Below, one piece after another: positions 45,370 to 53,717 of a stretch of DNA of 64,000 nt. The translations under genes and the position numbers were made by a program. The notes under the pieces are model-generated. The model had not been told where the DNA came from and searched no databases. It saw nothing but the letters and a program-made list of their open reading frames with translations. Within the stretch, counting starts at the first letter, position 1, and each line of letters begins with the position of its first letter. Source of the stretch: Rathayibacter sp. VKM Ac-2857 (GTDB lineage: Bacteria > Actinomycetota > Actinomycetes > Actinomycetales > Microbacteriaceae); NCBI RefSeq assembly GCF_013205025.1, contig NZ_JABMLE010000001.1, positions 186,001-250,000 on the forward strand, given 5' to 3'.

Positions 45370-45375
45370 ATTCTG
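45370..45375 (-). promoter_or_regulatory. Candidate -10 of the rpsP operon
   Basis: CAGAAT on the minus strand in the context TCTGGCAGAATGA, resembling the rplS promoter (ATGGCAGAATGA). Leader about 130 nt. Confidence 0.45.
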
Positions 45376-45502
45376 CCAGAAAAACCCGCGCCCTGCGGCG
45401 CCGACACGGAGAGCCGTCACTCGGCGTCCGCTCCGGTCTCTGATGCGAGGATGTGGGGGCGCGTCCCGACCCGGCGGACGCCCGACTGACGAGGACGCCG
45501 TC

Positions 45503-46648
45503 ATGGAGATCACCTTCGCCGAATCCGACCGCTCCACCCTCGGGATCGAGTGGGAGGTCGCCATCGTCGACCGGCAGACGGGCGATCTCGCCAACGTCGC
45601 CGACGTCGTGCTCGAGGCGCTCCGCGGCGAGGACGGGTCGCCGCACCCGCGGATCACCGGCGAGCTGCTGAAGAACACGGTCGAGCTGGTCTCCGGCGTG
45701 CACCGCACCGTCCGCGACGCGGTCGCCGACCTGCAGGACCAGTTGCGCCAGGTGCGCGAGATCACCGACCCGATGGGCCTGGACCTCGTCTGCTCCGGCT
45801 CGCACCCCTTCGCGCAGTGGTACGACCAGACCATCACCGACAAGGAGCGGTACCACCGGCTCATCGACCGCACCCAGTGGTGGGGTCGCAACATGATGAT
45901 CTGGGGCATCCACGTGCACGTGGGGATCGAGGACCGCGACAAGGTCCTCACGATCCTCAACTCGCTCCTCGACTACTATCCGCACCTGCAGGCGCTCTCC
46001 GCGTCGAGCCCGTTCTGGGGCGGCGTCGACACCGGCTACGCCTCGAACCGCGCGCTGATGTTCCAGCAGCTGCCCACTGCCGGCCTGCCGCCGCAGTTCG
46101 GCGCCTGGGCGAACTACGAGGAGTACGTCGACGACATGATGCGCACCGGCGTCATCGACGACCACACCGAGGTCCGCTGGGACATCCGCCCCTCGCCGCA
46201 GTGGGGCACGATCGAGATGCGCGCGTGCGACGGGCTGTCCTCGCCGGAGGAGATCGGCGCGGTCGCGGCGCTGATCCAGTGCCTGGTCGAGCACCTCTCC
46301 ACGCAGCTCGACGAGGGCGGGACCCTCGCGACGATGCAGCCCTGGTACGTCCGGGAGAACAAGTGGCGCGCCGCCCGCTACGGGCTCGACGCCGAGATCA
46401 TCCTCGACGCGGCCGGCAACGAGCGGCTCGTCACCGACGACATCCGCGATCTGCTCACGACCCTCGCGCCGGTGGCCGAGCGCCTCGACTGCACGGCGGA
46501 GCTGGCCGATGTGGAGCTCATCCTCGTGGCGGGCGCGAGCTACCAGCGCCAACTGCGCACCGCGGCCGAGAACGACGGCGATCTGAAGGCCGTGGTCCGC
46601 GCGCTCGCGGGCGAGCTGCGCGACGGGCTCAAGGACCCGCGGGCATGA
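45503..46648 (+). CDS. Carboxylate-amine ligase, YbdK/GCS2 family
   Basis: 381 aa ATP-grasp-like enzyme of the glutamate-cysteine ligase 2 family. Motifs: TLGIEWEVAIVDR, GELLKNTVELVSGVH, SGSHPFAQWYDQ, IWGIHVHVGIED (metal/ATP site) and WDIRPSPQWGTIEMRACDG. Some members have weak gamma-glutamylcysteine synthetase activity; mycothiol-making actinobacteria do not rely on it, so the physiological substrate is open. ATG 45503 with GAGGA upstream; stop overlaps the SGNH gene (ATGA). Confidence 0.9.
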   Translation: MEITFAESDRSTLGIEWEVAIVDRQTGDLANVADVVLEALRGEDGSPHPRITGELLKNTVELVSGVHRTVRDAVADLQDQLRQVREITDPMGLDLVCSGSHPFAQWYDQTITDKERYHRLIDRTQWWGRNMMIWGIHVHVGIEDRDKVLTILNSLLDYYPHLQALSASSPFWGGVDTGYASNRALMFQQLPTAGLPPQFGAWANYEEYVDDMMRTGVIDDHTEVRWDIRPSPQWGTIEMRACDGLSSPEEIGAVAALIQCLVEHLSTQLDEGGTLATMQPWYVRENKWRAARYGLDAEIILDAAGNERLVTDDIRDLLTTLAPVAERLDCTAELADVELILVAGASYQRQLRTAAENDGDLKAVVRALAGELRDGLKDPRA

Positions 46649-47430
46649 CCCGACGGCTCCTGGCCGGCGCGGCGCTGCTCGGCGCCGGCGTGCTGGCTCT
46701 CGCCGGCTGCTCGAGCGCCAGCGGCGCCCCCGCCGGAGCGAGGGCGACCGCCACGGCGTCGGCCACCGCCGCGCCGTCAACGACCTCCGATCCGCTGTCC
46801 GACTCCGCTCCCCTCGCCCTGGGCGGCGCACTGCCGGCCGGCGCGCGCGTGACGATCGTCGGCGACAGCATCGTCCGCGGTCTGGGGCTCGACCCCGGGC
46901 AGGCGTGGCCCGCGCTGGTCGGCGACGACCTCGGCTGGACCGTGGACAACCTGGGCTGCGACGGCGGCGGCTTCATCGAGCCGGGCGACTGCGGAGTGGC
47001 GATCGGCGACCGGGCCGAGGAGATCGCCGACACCCGGCCCGACGCGATCGTGCTGATCGCCAGCAGCAACGACCTCGGCTGGACGCCGGAGGAGGTCGCG
47101 GATGCGATGGGCCCGGCGGTGCAGGCGATCGCCCAGGCGTCCCCGTCGGCACGGCTGATCGCGCTCGACTCGGTGTGGGGGCCGGACCCGCGGCCGGAGG
47201 ACCTGGACGCGTACGACGCGGCGCTGGTGGACGCCGTGGACGCGGCGGGCGGGATCTCGCTGGAGTACCCGGATCCGCTGCGTGCCGACGGCCTGCTCGC
47301 CGAGGACGGCGTGCACCCGACGGCGGAGGGCCAGGTCGCGCTCGCGGACGCCTTCGTGCTGGCGGCGGAGAAGGTCGGGCTCGCGCAGGCGATCCCCGGT
47401 GATCAGCGGGCGACGGACGCGCCCGACTGA
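46645..47430 (+). CDS. Lipoprotein SGNH/GDSL hydrolase
   Basis: 261 aa. Lipoprotein signal with LAGC (Cys22), Thr/Ala linker, then the SGNH domain: block I VGDSIVRG (Ser75), block III ASSND (Asn142) and block V DGVHPT (Asp221, His224). Likely an esterase, perhaps acting on acetylated sugars at the cell surface. ATGA overlap with the YbdK-like gene. Confidence 0.9.
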   Translation: MTRRLLAGAALLGAGVLALAGCSSASGAPAGARATATASATAAPSTTSDPLSDSAPLALGGALPAGARVTIVGDSIVRGLGLDPGQAWPALVGDDLGWTVDNLGCDGGGFIEPGDCGVAIGDRAEEIADTRPDAIVLIASSNDLGWTPEEVADAMGPAVQAIAQASPSARLIALDSVWGPDPRPEDLDAYDAALVDAVDAAGGISLEYPDPLRADGLLAEDGVHPTAEGQVALADAFVLAAEKVGLAQAIPGDQRATDAPD

Positions 47431-47444
47431 CCCCGGGGATCCGC

Positions 47445-48272
47445 TCAGCGGGTGGTGCTGTTCTTGCCGTCGCGCCAGGAGAGCAGGTCGCGCACGGGCT
47501 GGAGGTCGATGTCCGGGCCGGTGATGCCGAGCGTGAAAAGGCGGGCGCCGAGGTCGAACTGCTGGTCGAGCACGCCGAAGGAGGCGTCGCCGACTCCCCC
47601 GCGGACGCTCGCGCCGGTCGAGATCTCGATGACGTCGACGTCGCGGTCGACGCGGCCGCACCAGTCGGCGAGGACGCCGAGCTTGCGCTCGAGGGTGGGG
47701 ACGTCGGAGAAGCTGTGCCAGATGTCGGCGTGCTCCGCGACGATGCGGAGGGTCTTCTTCTCGCCGCCGCCGCCGATCATCACGGGGATGTCGCGGGTGG
47801 GGGCGGGGTTGAGCTTGTCCCAGCGGGCGCGGATGCGGGGCATGGCCTCGGAGAGCTCGTCCAGGCGCGAGCCGGCGGTGCCGAACTCGTAGCCGTACTC
47901 CTGGTAGTCGCGCTCGAACCAGCCGGAGCCGATGCCGAAGATCAGGCGGCCCTCGGCGCCCTTGGCGCTGATGTGGTCGACGGTGCGGGCCATGTCGGCG
48001 AGGAGGTCGGGGTTGCGGTAGCTGTTGCAGGTGACGAGCGGGCCGAACTCGATGCGGCTGGTCTGCTCGGCCCAGGCGGCGAGCATGCTCCAGCCCTCGA
48101 AGTGCAGGCCGTCCGGCTCGCCGGAGAGCGGGTAGAAGTGGTCCCAGTTGAAGGCGATGTCGACGCCGATGTCCTCGAGCTCGGCGAGCGTGTCGCGGAT
48201 GACCTCGTAGGAGACGTGCTGCGGAGCGATCTGGACGCCGATGCGGACGGGGCGCGGAGAAGCGGTTGTCAT
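47445..48272 (-). CDS. LLM-class F420-dependent oxidoreductase
   Basis: 275 aa luciferase-like TIM barrel: NWDHFYPLSGEPDGLHFEGW, ARTVDHISAKGAEGRLIFGIGSGW and PVMIGGGGEKKTLRIVAEHAD are typical of TIGR03560-type F420 enzymes of actinobacteria. The cofactor is inferred from family; substrate unknown. ATG 48272 is six bases after a TAGCGT -10, so leaderless. Confidence 0.9.
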   Translation of the reverse strand: MTTASPRPVRIGVQIAPQHVSYEVIRDTLAELEDIGVDIAFNWDHFYPLSGEPDGLHFEGWSMLAAWAEQTSRIEFGPLVTCNSYRNPDLLADMARTVDHISAKGAEGRLIFGIGSGWFERDYQEYGYEFGTAGSRLDELSEAMPRIRARWDKLNPAPTRDIPVMIGGGGEKKTLRIVAEHADIWHSFSDVPTLERKLGVLADWCGRVDRDVDVIEISTGASVRGGVGDASFGVLDQQFDLGARLFTLGITGPDIDLQPVRDLLSWRDGKNSTTR

Positions 48273-48278
48273 GCCTTC

Positions 48279-48284
48279 ACGCTA
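48279..48284 (-). promoter_or_regulatory. -10 box of the LLM oxidoreductase gene (leaderless)
   Basis: TAGCGT on the minus strand, six bases from ATG 48272. Confidence 0.45.
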
Positions 48285-48329
48285 GACCTCGCGGCGGGCG
48301 GACCGCACGGCTCTGGGGATGACGGTGGT

Positions 48330-48416
48330 GGGTCTCGATACGCCCCTTCGGGGCTACTCGACCAGCATGAGGCGGGCCCATGCTGATCGAGTAGGCCGCG
48401 CAGCGGGAGTATCGAG
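48330..48416. repeat. Palindromic repeat family A, copies 8 and 9 (head to head)
   Basis: 48330-48369 is in forward and 48379-48416 in reverse orientation, with ten bases between them, so the pair can itself form one long hairpin. Lies just upstream of the LLM gene and after the META gene. Confidence 0.85.
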
Positions 48417-48431
48417 ATCCGACCGGCGCGG

Positions 48432-48890
48432 CTACTCGCCGGCCGGGTCGGGGGACGCGGTGGGGGCGTCGTCGCTGGTGGAGCGGGCGAGCTTGACGGT
48501 GGTGGCGCCGTCGGCGTCGAAGAGGCGGAGGCGACCGCCGTCGATCGAGGCCATCATCGCGTCGGCGAAGATCATCGGCAGGGCGACGCCGTCGCAGGCC
48601 ATCATCGTGCTGGGGCCGGCGTCGACGGTCAGCGAGCCCTCGCCGTCGATCGACCACTCGCCCTGCACGCCGTTGCAGCCGTCGGAGCCGGTCCAGGTGC
48701 CGTCCCCGGCGAGGAGCAGGAACGGGACGTCGGGCGACTCGTAGGACACCCCCGTGACCCAGCGGCCGACGAGCTCGTCCGGCGACGGGGCCGACGCGGC
48801 GTCGACTCCCGAGCCCTCGGAGCAGCCGGCCAGCCCGAGGGCCAGCGCGGCCGCCGCGGCGACCGCGAGACCGGCGCGCAGGCCCCTCAT
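48432..48890 (-). CDS. META-domain lipoprotein
   Basis: 152 aa. Lipobox LAGC (Cys23), then a META/HslJ-like beta domain: LVGRWVTGVSYESPDVPFLL, GTWTGSDGCNGVQGEWSI and a second half with MMACDG. These surface proteins have no firm function. ATGA overlap with the ffh stop, so cotranscribed with ffh. Confidence 0.85.
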   Translation of the reverse strand: MRGLRAGLAVAAAAALALGLAGCSEGSGVDAASAPSPDELVGRWVTGVSYESPDVPFLLLAGDGTWTGSDGCNGVQGEWSIDGEGSLTVDAGPSTMMACDGVALPMIFADAMMASIDGGRLRLFDADGATTVKLARSTSDDAPTASPDPAGE

Positions 48891-50443
48891 CGGCCGAGGA
48901 GCTTCTGCAGCTGCTCCAGCTCCTCCGGAGTGGGCTGCGCGCCCGCACCGGAGCCGCCGCCGAGGCCGAAGCCCGAGCCGCCCGCGTTCGTGGACTGCGG
49001 ACCGGAGGTGATCGCCGCGTTCTCCGCCGCGCGCTTGGCCGGGTTGCCCGACTTGCTGCTCTTCTTCTTCTGCGGCTTCGGGCGGCCCTGGTAGCCGGCG
49101 CCGGGCACGGGACCCATGCCGGGGACGTTCGGCATGCCGCCCTTCGCCACGGTCTTCATCATCTTGGCGGCCTGGTCGAAGCGCAGGACGAGCTGGTTGA
49201 CGTCGGTCACGGTCATGCCGGAGCCGCGCGCGATGCGGAGGCGCCGCGAGCCGTTCAGCAGCTTCGGGTTCACCCGCTCGGCCTTGGTCATCGACTGGAT
49301 GATCGCCTCGGTGCGCACGATCTCGCGCTCGTCGAACTGGTCGAGCTGCTCGCGCATGCCCTTCGCGCCGGGCAGCATGCCGATCATCTTCTTGATCGAG
49401 CCCATGTTGCGCAGCTGCTGCATCTGGCCGAGGAAGTCGTCGAGGGTGAACGTGTCCCCCATGATCTTCTCGGCGATCTTGCGCGCCTCGTCCTCGTCGA
49501 AGGCGCTCTGCGCCTGCTCGATGAGGGTGAGGACGTCACCGAGGTCGAGGATGCGGCTCGCCATGCGGTCCGGGTGGAACTGCTCGAAGTCGTCGAGGCC
49601 CTCACCGGTGGAGGCGAAGAGGATCGGGCGGCCGGTGAGCGAGGCGACCGACAGGGCCGCGCCGCCCCGGGCGTCGCCGTCGAGCTTGGAGAGGACGACG
49701 CCGGTGAAGTCGACGCCCTCCTGGAAGGCCTTCGCGGTGGCGACCGCGTCCTGGCCGATCATCGCGTCGATGACGAAGAGGACCTCGTCGGGGTTCGTCA
49801 CCCGTCGGATGTCGGAGGCCTGCTTCATCATGTCCGCGTCGACGCCGAGGCGGCCGGCGGTGTCGATGATGACCGTGTCGTACTGCTTGTCGGTGGCGAA
49901 GCGGATCGCGTTCTGCGCGACCTTCACCGGGTTGCCGACGCCGTTGCCGGGCTCGGGCGCGTAGACGGCGACGCCGGCCTGCTCGCCGACGACCTGCAGC
50001 TGCTGCACGGCGTTGGGGCGCTGGAGGTCGGCCGCGACGAGGAGCGGAGTGTGGCCGTCCTTGCCGAGGTACTTGCCGAGCTTGCCGGCGAGGGTCGTCT
50101 TGCCCGCGCCCTGGAGGCCGGCGAGCATGATGACGGTCGGCGGGCGCTTGGCGAACTCGAGGCGGCGCGACTGGCCGCCGAGGATCGCGACGAGCTCCTC
50201 GTTGACGATCTGCACGACCTGCTGCGCGGGGTTCAGCGCCTTGTTGACCTCGTCGCCGAGGGCGCGCTCCCGGATCTTGCCGGTGAACGCCTTGACGACG
50301 TCGAGCGCGACGTCGGCGTCGAGCAGCGCGCGCCGGATCTCGCGGACGGTGCCGTCGACGTCCGAGGCCGAGAGCTTGCCCTTCGTGCGCAGGTTCTTGA
50401 AGGTCTCGACGAGTCGATCGGAGAGGGTGCCGAAAGTAGCCAT
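48887..50443 (-). CDS. ffh: Signal recognition particle protein Ffh
   Basis: 518 aa. N domain, G domain with [27 protein letters not shown] and [10 protein letters not shown], and Met-rich M domain ([33 protein letters not shown]), followed by a Gly-rich tail of ~70 residues. Binds signal peptides together with 4.5S RNA, which I did not find in the window. ATG 50443 with a TAGAAT -10 (complement 50454-50459) ten bases upstream; the leader is only a few bases. Confidence 0.97.
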   Translation of the reverse strand: MATFGTLSDRLVETFKNLRTKGKLSASDVDGTVREIRRALLDADVALDVVKAFTGKIRERALGDEVNKALNPAQQVVQIVNEELVAILGGQSRRLEFAKRPPTVIMLAGLQGAGKTTLAGKLGKYLGKDGHTPLLVAADLQRPNAVQQLQVVGEQAGVAVYAPEPGNGVGNPVKVAQNAIRFATDKQYDTVIIDTAGRLGVDADMMKQASDIRRVTNPDEVLFVIDAMIGQDAVATAKAFQEGVDFTGVVLSKLDGDARGGAALSVASLTGRPILFASTGEGLDDFEQFHPDRMASRILDLGDVLTLIEQAQSAFDEDEARKIAEKIMGDTFTLDDFLGQMQQLRNMGSIKKMIGMLPGAKGMREQLDQFDEREIVRTEAIIQSMTKAERVNPKLLNGSRRLRIARGSGMTVTDVNQLVLRFDQAAKMMKTVAKGGMPNVPGMGPVPGAGYQGRPKPQKKKSSKSGNPAKRAAENAAITSGPQSTNAGGSGFGLGGGSGAGAQPTPEELEQLQKLLGR

Positions 50444-50453
50444 GATGCCGGGA

Positions 50454-50459
50454 ATTCTA
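50454..50459 (-). promoter_or_regulatory. -10 box of ffh
   Basis: TAGAAT on the minus strand; the predicted start lies about three bases before the ATG. -35 unclear. Confidence 0.45.
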
Positions 50460-50529
50460 CCGGAGCCTGCCCGGGGGTCGGACGACGGCGCCGGGACACG
50501 ATTAACTGTACCGAGTGCAGGAAGTCGTC

Positions 50530-50535
50530 TAGGGT
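50530..50535 (+). promoter_or_regulatory. -10 box of lipB (leaderless)
   Basis: TAGGGT, six bases before GTG 50542; TGTACC 17 nt upstream is a weak -35. Confidence 0.45.
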
Positions 50536-50541
50536 GGCCGC

Positions 50542-51207
50542 GTGATCGAGACACTGCTCGCGGGCGACGCCGCGGATCCCCTGGACTACCGCGACGGCTG
50601 GGAGCTGCAGCGCCGGCTGCACGGCGAGGTGGTCGCGGGCGTCCGGCCGGGCACCCTGGTGCTCTGCGAGCACGCCGCCGTCTACACGGCGGGCAAGCGG
50701 ACGGAGGCGCACGAGCGGCCGGTCGACGGCTCCCCCGTGGTCGACGTCGACCGTGGCGGACGGCTGACCTGGCACGGGCCGGGGCAGCTGGTCGGCTATC
50801 CGATCGTGCGGCTGCGCGAGCCGGTCGACGTGGTCGCCTACGTCCGCTCGCTCGAGGGCGTGCTGATCGACGTGCTCGACGACCTGGGCGTCGCCGGCGT
50901 GCGGGTCGACGGGCGGTCGGGGGTCTGGATCCCCCGGGCCGACGGCGCCGACAAGATCGCCGCGATCGGCATCCGGGTGGCGCACGGCGTGACGATGCAC
51001 GGCTTCGCACTCAACGTGTCGAACAGCCTCGAGCCCTACTCCCGGATCGTGCCGTGCGGCATCGCCGACGCCGGAGTGACCACCGTCGAGCGCGAGCGCG
51101 GCGAGGCGCCCCCGATGGAGTCGGTGCGCGACCGGGTCGAGGCGAGATTCCGGGAGGCGGCTCCCGCCTTCGCTGCCGTGGACGCGATCGCGGGGGTCGC
51201 GGCGTGA
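50542..51207 (+). CDS. lipB: Lipoyl(octanoyl) transferase
   Basis: 221 aa; moves octanoyl from acyl carrier protein to lipoyl domains. [20 protein letters not shown] (about 73-92), [22 protein letters not shown] with the catalytic Lys, and [17 protein letters not shown] with the catalytic Cys are all present. GTG six bases after TAGGGT, so leaderless. Stop overlaps lipA (GTGA). Confidence 0.96.
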   Translation: MIETLLAGDAADPLDYRDGWELQRRLHGEVVAGVRPGTLVLCEHAAVYTAGKRTEAHERPVDGSPVVDVDRGGRLTWHGPGQLVGYPIVRLREPVDVVAYVRSLEGVLIDVLDDLGVAGVRVDGRSGVWIPRADGADKIAAIGIRVAHGVTMHGFALNVSNSLEPYSRIVPCGIADAGVTTVERERGEAPPMESVRDRVEARFREAAPAFAAVDAIAGVAA

Positions 51208-52190
51208 GCGCCGAGACCGGCGGCCGGAAGCTGCTGCGCCTCGAAGTCCGCAACGCCGAGACGCCGATCGAGCGCAAGCCGGAGTGGATCAAGACCAAGG
51301 CCGTGATGGGCCCGGAGTACCGGCAGCTGCAGTCGCTGGTGGAGGACGAGGAGCTGCACACGGTCTGCCAGGAGGCGGGCTGCCCGAACATCTTCGAGTG
51401 CTGGGAGGACCGCGAGGCGACCTTCCTCATCGGGGGCTCGCAGTGCACGCGCCGCTGCGACTTCTGCCAGATCGACACCGGCAAGCCTGCGGACTACGAC
51501 GCCGACGAGCCGCGCCGGGTGGGCGAGTCGGTGGCACGGATGAAGCTCCGCTACGCGACGGTGACCGGGGTGGCCCGCGACGATCTGCCGGACGAGGGCT
51601 CGTGGCTCTACGCCGAGACGATCCGGCAGATCCATGCGCAGGCGCCGGGGACGGGGGTGGAGATCCTGGTGCCCGACTTCACCGGGCGCGCGGAGCACCT
51701 GCAGCGGGTGTTCGACGCCCGGCCGGAGGTCTTCGCGCACAACGTCGAGACGGTGCCGCGCATCTTCAAGCGGATCCGGCCGGCCTTCCGCTACGAGCGC
51801 TCGCTCGATGTGCTCACGCAGGGGCGCGACGCGGGGCTCATCACGAAGTCGAACCTCATCCTCGGCATGGGCGAGGAGCGCGAGGAGATCTCGCAGGCGC
51901 TGCAGGACCTGCACGACGCCGGCACCGACATCGTGACGATCACGCAGTACCTCCGCCCGACTCCTCGGCACCTGCCGGTGGACCGCTGGGTGCACCCGGA
52001 GGAGTTCGTCGCGATCAAGGAGGAGGCGGAGGACATCGGCTTCCTCGGCGTGCTCTCCGGCCCGCTCGTCCGCTCCTCCTACCGCGCCGGCCGCCTCTGG
52101 GCCCGCTCGATGGAGTCGAAGGGGCTGCCGGTCCCCGAGCACCTGCGCCACCTGGCGGACGCGGCCCTCACCTTCTCCCAGGCGGTCTGA
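51204..52190 (+). CDS. lipA: Lipoyl synthase
   Basis: 328 aa radical-SAM enzyme that inserts two sulphurs into octanoyl. Auxiliary cluster Cys in [12 protein letters not shown], radical-SAM cluster CTRRCDFC, and RSSYRAG near the C-terminus, whose Ser ligates the auxiliary cluster. Coupled to lipB. A family B palindrome starts six bases after the stop and could end the transcript. Confidence 0.97.
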   Translation: MSAETGGRKLLRLEVRNAETPIERKPEWIKTKAVMGPEYRQLQSLVEDEELHTVCQEAGCPNIFECWEDREATFLIGGSQCTRRCDFCQIDTGKPADYDADEPRRVGESVARMKLRYATVTGVARDDLPDEGSWLYAETIRQIHAQAPGTGVEILVPDFTGRAEHLQRVFDARPEVFAHNVETVPRIFKRIRPAFRYERSLDVLTQGRDAGLITKSNLILGMGEEREEISQALQDLHDAGTDIVTITQYLRPTPRHLPVDRWVHPEEFVAIKEEAEDIGFLGVLSGPLVRSSYRAGRLWARSMESKGLPVPEHLRHLADAALTFSQAV

Positions 52191-52195
52191 CCCCC

Positions 52196-52260
52196 TCCGC
52201 GAGATGCCACTTGTGCACGCCTTGCACGGCGTGTCGCGCGCACAAGTGGCATCTCGCGGA
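52196..52260 (+). repeat. Palindromic repeat family B, copy 3
   Basis: Perfect 20-bp arms (52196-52215 and 52241-52260), GCGTGTCGCG core; opposite orientation to copies 1 and 2. Possible lipA terminator. Confidence 0.88.
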
Positions 52261-52280
52261 ACGGATCCTGGGGTCCCTTG

Positions 52281-52469
52281 CTGGTCGAGTAGCCCCGCAG
52301 GGGCGTATCGAGACCCGCGATCGCCAGCAGGGGTGGTCTGCAGACTTGCTGTCGGGCGCTGGTGGATCTCGATACGCCCGCTCCGCGGGCTACTCGATCA
52401 GCATGTGCGCCGCTCCGCTGGCTACTCGATCAGCACGGGCACCGCTCCGCGGGCTACTCGATCAGCATG
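52281..52469. repeat. Palindromic repeat family A, copies 10-13
   Basis: Copies at 52281-52316 (reverse), 52364-52405 (forward), and two truncated forward copies at 52408-52437 and 52441-52469 that keep only the CCGCGGGCTACTCGATCAGC half. The spacer at 52332-52350 again has GGTCTGCAGACTTGCTG, as in the 13-kb array. Confidence 0.8.
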
Positions 52470-52530
52470 GGTGGGACTTCCGAGAGGGCTGTTCGCCGAG
52501 TCGACCCGTCTCGGGCTGTGGCCTGCTCAG

Positions 52531-52627
52531 AGAGCCCGGTTCGCGTCCACTCGCCGCACCACGTTCCACTGAGCGGACCCGCACCGGGCGCTGATCGGAG
52601 CACAGAGCCCGGTTCGCGTCCACTCGC
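52531..52627 (+). repeat. 24-bp direct repeat pair
   Basis: AGAGCCCGGTTCGCGTCCAC plus TCGC at 52531-52554 and 52604-52627, 73 bp apart. They look like remains of a 73-bp tandem duplication. Confidence 0.7.
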
Positions 52628-52675
52628 GCCCTGGCGAGGAGCGGCAGGTGAGGCTGCGGCGGCGTCCGGTCTCCT

Positions 52676-52739
52676 TCGCGAGATGCCAGTTGTGCACGCG
52701 TTTCGCGGCGTGTCGCGGGCACAAGTGGCATCTCGCGGA
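52676..52739 (+). repeat. Palindromic repeat family B, copy 4
   Basis: Arms CGCGAGATGCCAGTTGTG and CACAAGTGGCATCTCGCG with one mismatch; located 24 bp after the ftsY stop. Confidence 0.85.
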
Positions 52740-52762
52740 GGGGGAGGGAGGGCTCCCCCGGG

Positions 52763-53638
52763 TCAGGCGACGAGCTGGGCGGCGAAGACGTGGGGGGTGA
52801 AGCCGGTGAGGTCGTTGATGCCCTCCCCCTGGCCGACGAGCTTGATGGGGATGCCGGTCTTCTCCTGGACGGCGAGGACGAAGCCGCCCTTGGCCGAGCC
52901 GTCGAGCTTGGTGATGACGAGGCCGGTGACGCCGGCGTGCTCGATGAAGGCCTGGGCCTGCATCAGGCCGTTCTGGCCGGTGGTCGCGTCGAGGACGAGG
53001 AGGATCTCGGAGATCGGCGCCTGCTTCTCGACGACGCGCTTGATCTTGCCGAGCTCGTCCATCAGGCCGCCCTTGGTGTGCAGGCGGCCGGCGGTGTCGA
53101 TGATGACCATCTCGATGCCGTGGGTCTTCGCGTACTCGACGGTCTGGTAAGCGACCGAGGCCGGATCCTGGCGCTCCTGCTGCGGCCGGACGATCTGCGC
53201 GTCGGCGCGCTGCGCCCAGGTGGCGAGCTGGTCGACCGCGGCGGCACGGAAGGTGTCGGCGGCGCCGACCACGACGCTGCGGTCGAAGTTGCGGAGGAAC
53301 TTCGCGAACTTGCCGATGGTGGTGGTCTTGCCGACGCCGTTGACGCCGACGACCAGGATGACCGCGGGCCGCTCGCTGAGCTTCAGGGTCGTGTCGTACT
53401 TGGAGAGGCGCTCCTCGAGCGACTCGCGGAGCATCCGCTGGAGGTCGCGCGGGTCGGTCGTGTTGTAGCGGGCGACCTTGGCGCGGAGGTCCTCGACCAT
53501 CTCCTCGGTGATGTCGGGCCCGAAGTCGGCGGTGATCAGGGCCGTCTCGAGGTCGTCCCAGGTCTGCTCGTCGATCGTGCGCTTCTCGAACAGGCCGCGG
53601 AGTGCGCGACCGAGCGACCAGGAGCTGCGTTCTGCCAT
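52763..53638 (-). CDS. ftsY: Signal recognition particle receptor FtsY
   Basis: 291 aa: only the NG core, without the long acidic A domain of E. coli FtsY. Four-helix N domain, then GVNGVGKTTTIGKFAKF, DTFRAAAVDQL, DTAGRLHTKGGLMDEL and TKLDGSAKGG. Docks Ffh-ribosome complexes at the membrane. ATG six bases after a TAGCCT -10, leaderless. Confidence 0.97.
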   Translation of the reverse strand: MAERSSWSLGRALRGLFEKRTIDEQTWDDLETALITADFGPDITEEMVEDLRAKVARYNTTDPRDLQRMLRESLEERLSKYDTTLKLSERPAVILVVGVNGVGKTTTIGKFAKFLRNFDRSVVVGAADTFRAAAVDQLATWAQRADAQIVRPQQERQDPASVAYQTVEYAKTHGIEMVIIDTAGRLHTKGGLMDELGKIKRVVEKQAPISEILLVLDATTGQNGLMQAQAFIEHAGVTGLVITKLDGSAKGGFVLAVQEKTGIPIKLVGQGEGINDLTGFTPHVFAAQLVA

Positions 53639-53644
53639 GCGCCC

Positions 53645-53650
53645 AGGCTA
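53645..53650 (-). promoter_or_regulatory. -10 box of ftsY (leaderless)
   Basis: TAGCCT on the minus strand, six bases from ATG 53638; identical hexamer and spacing to the CPA1 antiporter gene. Confidence 0.45.
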
Positions 53651-53717
53651 CCGGCGCGCGGGGGGCGGGCTGCGGCGCGGGGCGGGTCCGCGCGCGTCCA
53701 CAGCACCGGCCCCTCCC

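Larger units (their letters stand above)
52191..52762. other. 572-bp gene-free gap between convergent lipA and ftsY, filled with repeats
   Basis: Family B palindromes at each end, four family A copies between, and a 24-bp direct repeat. No protein-like open frame. Confidence 0.8.
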
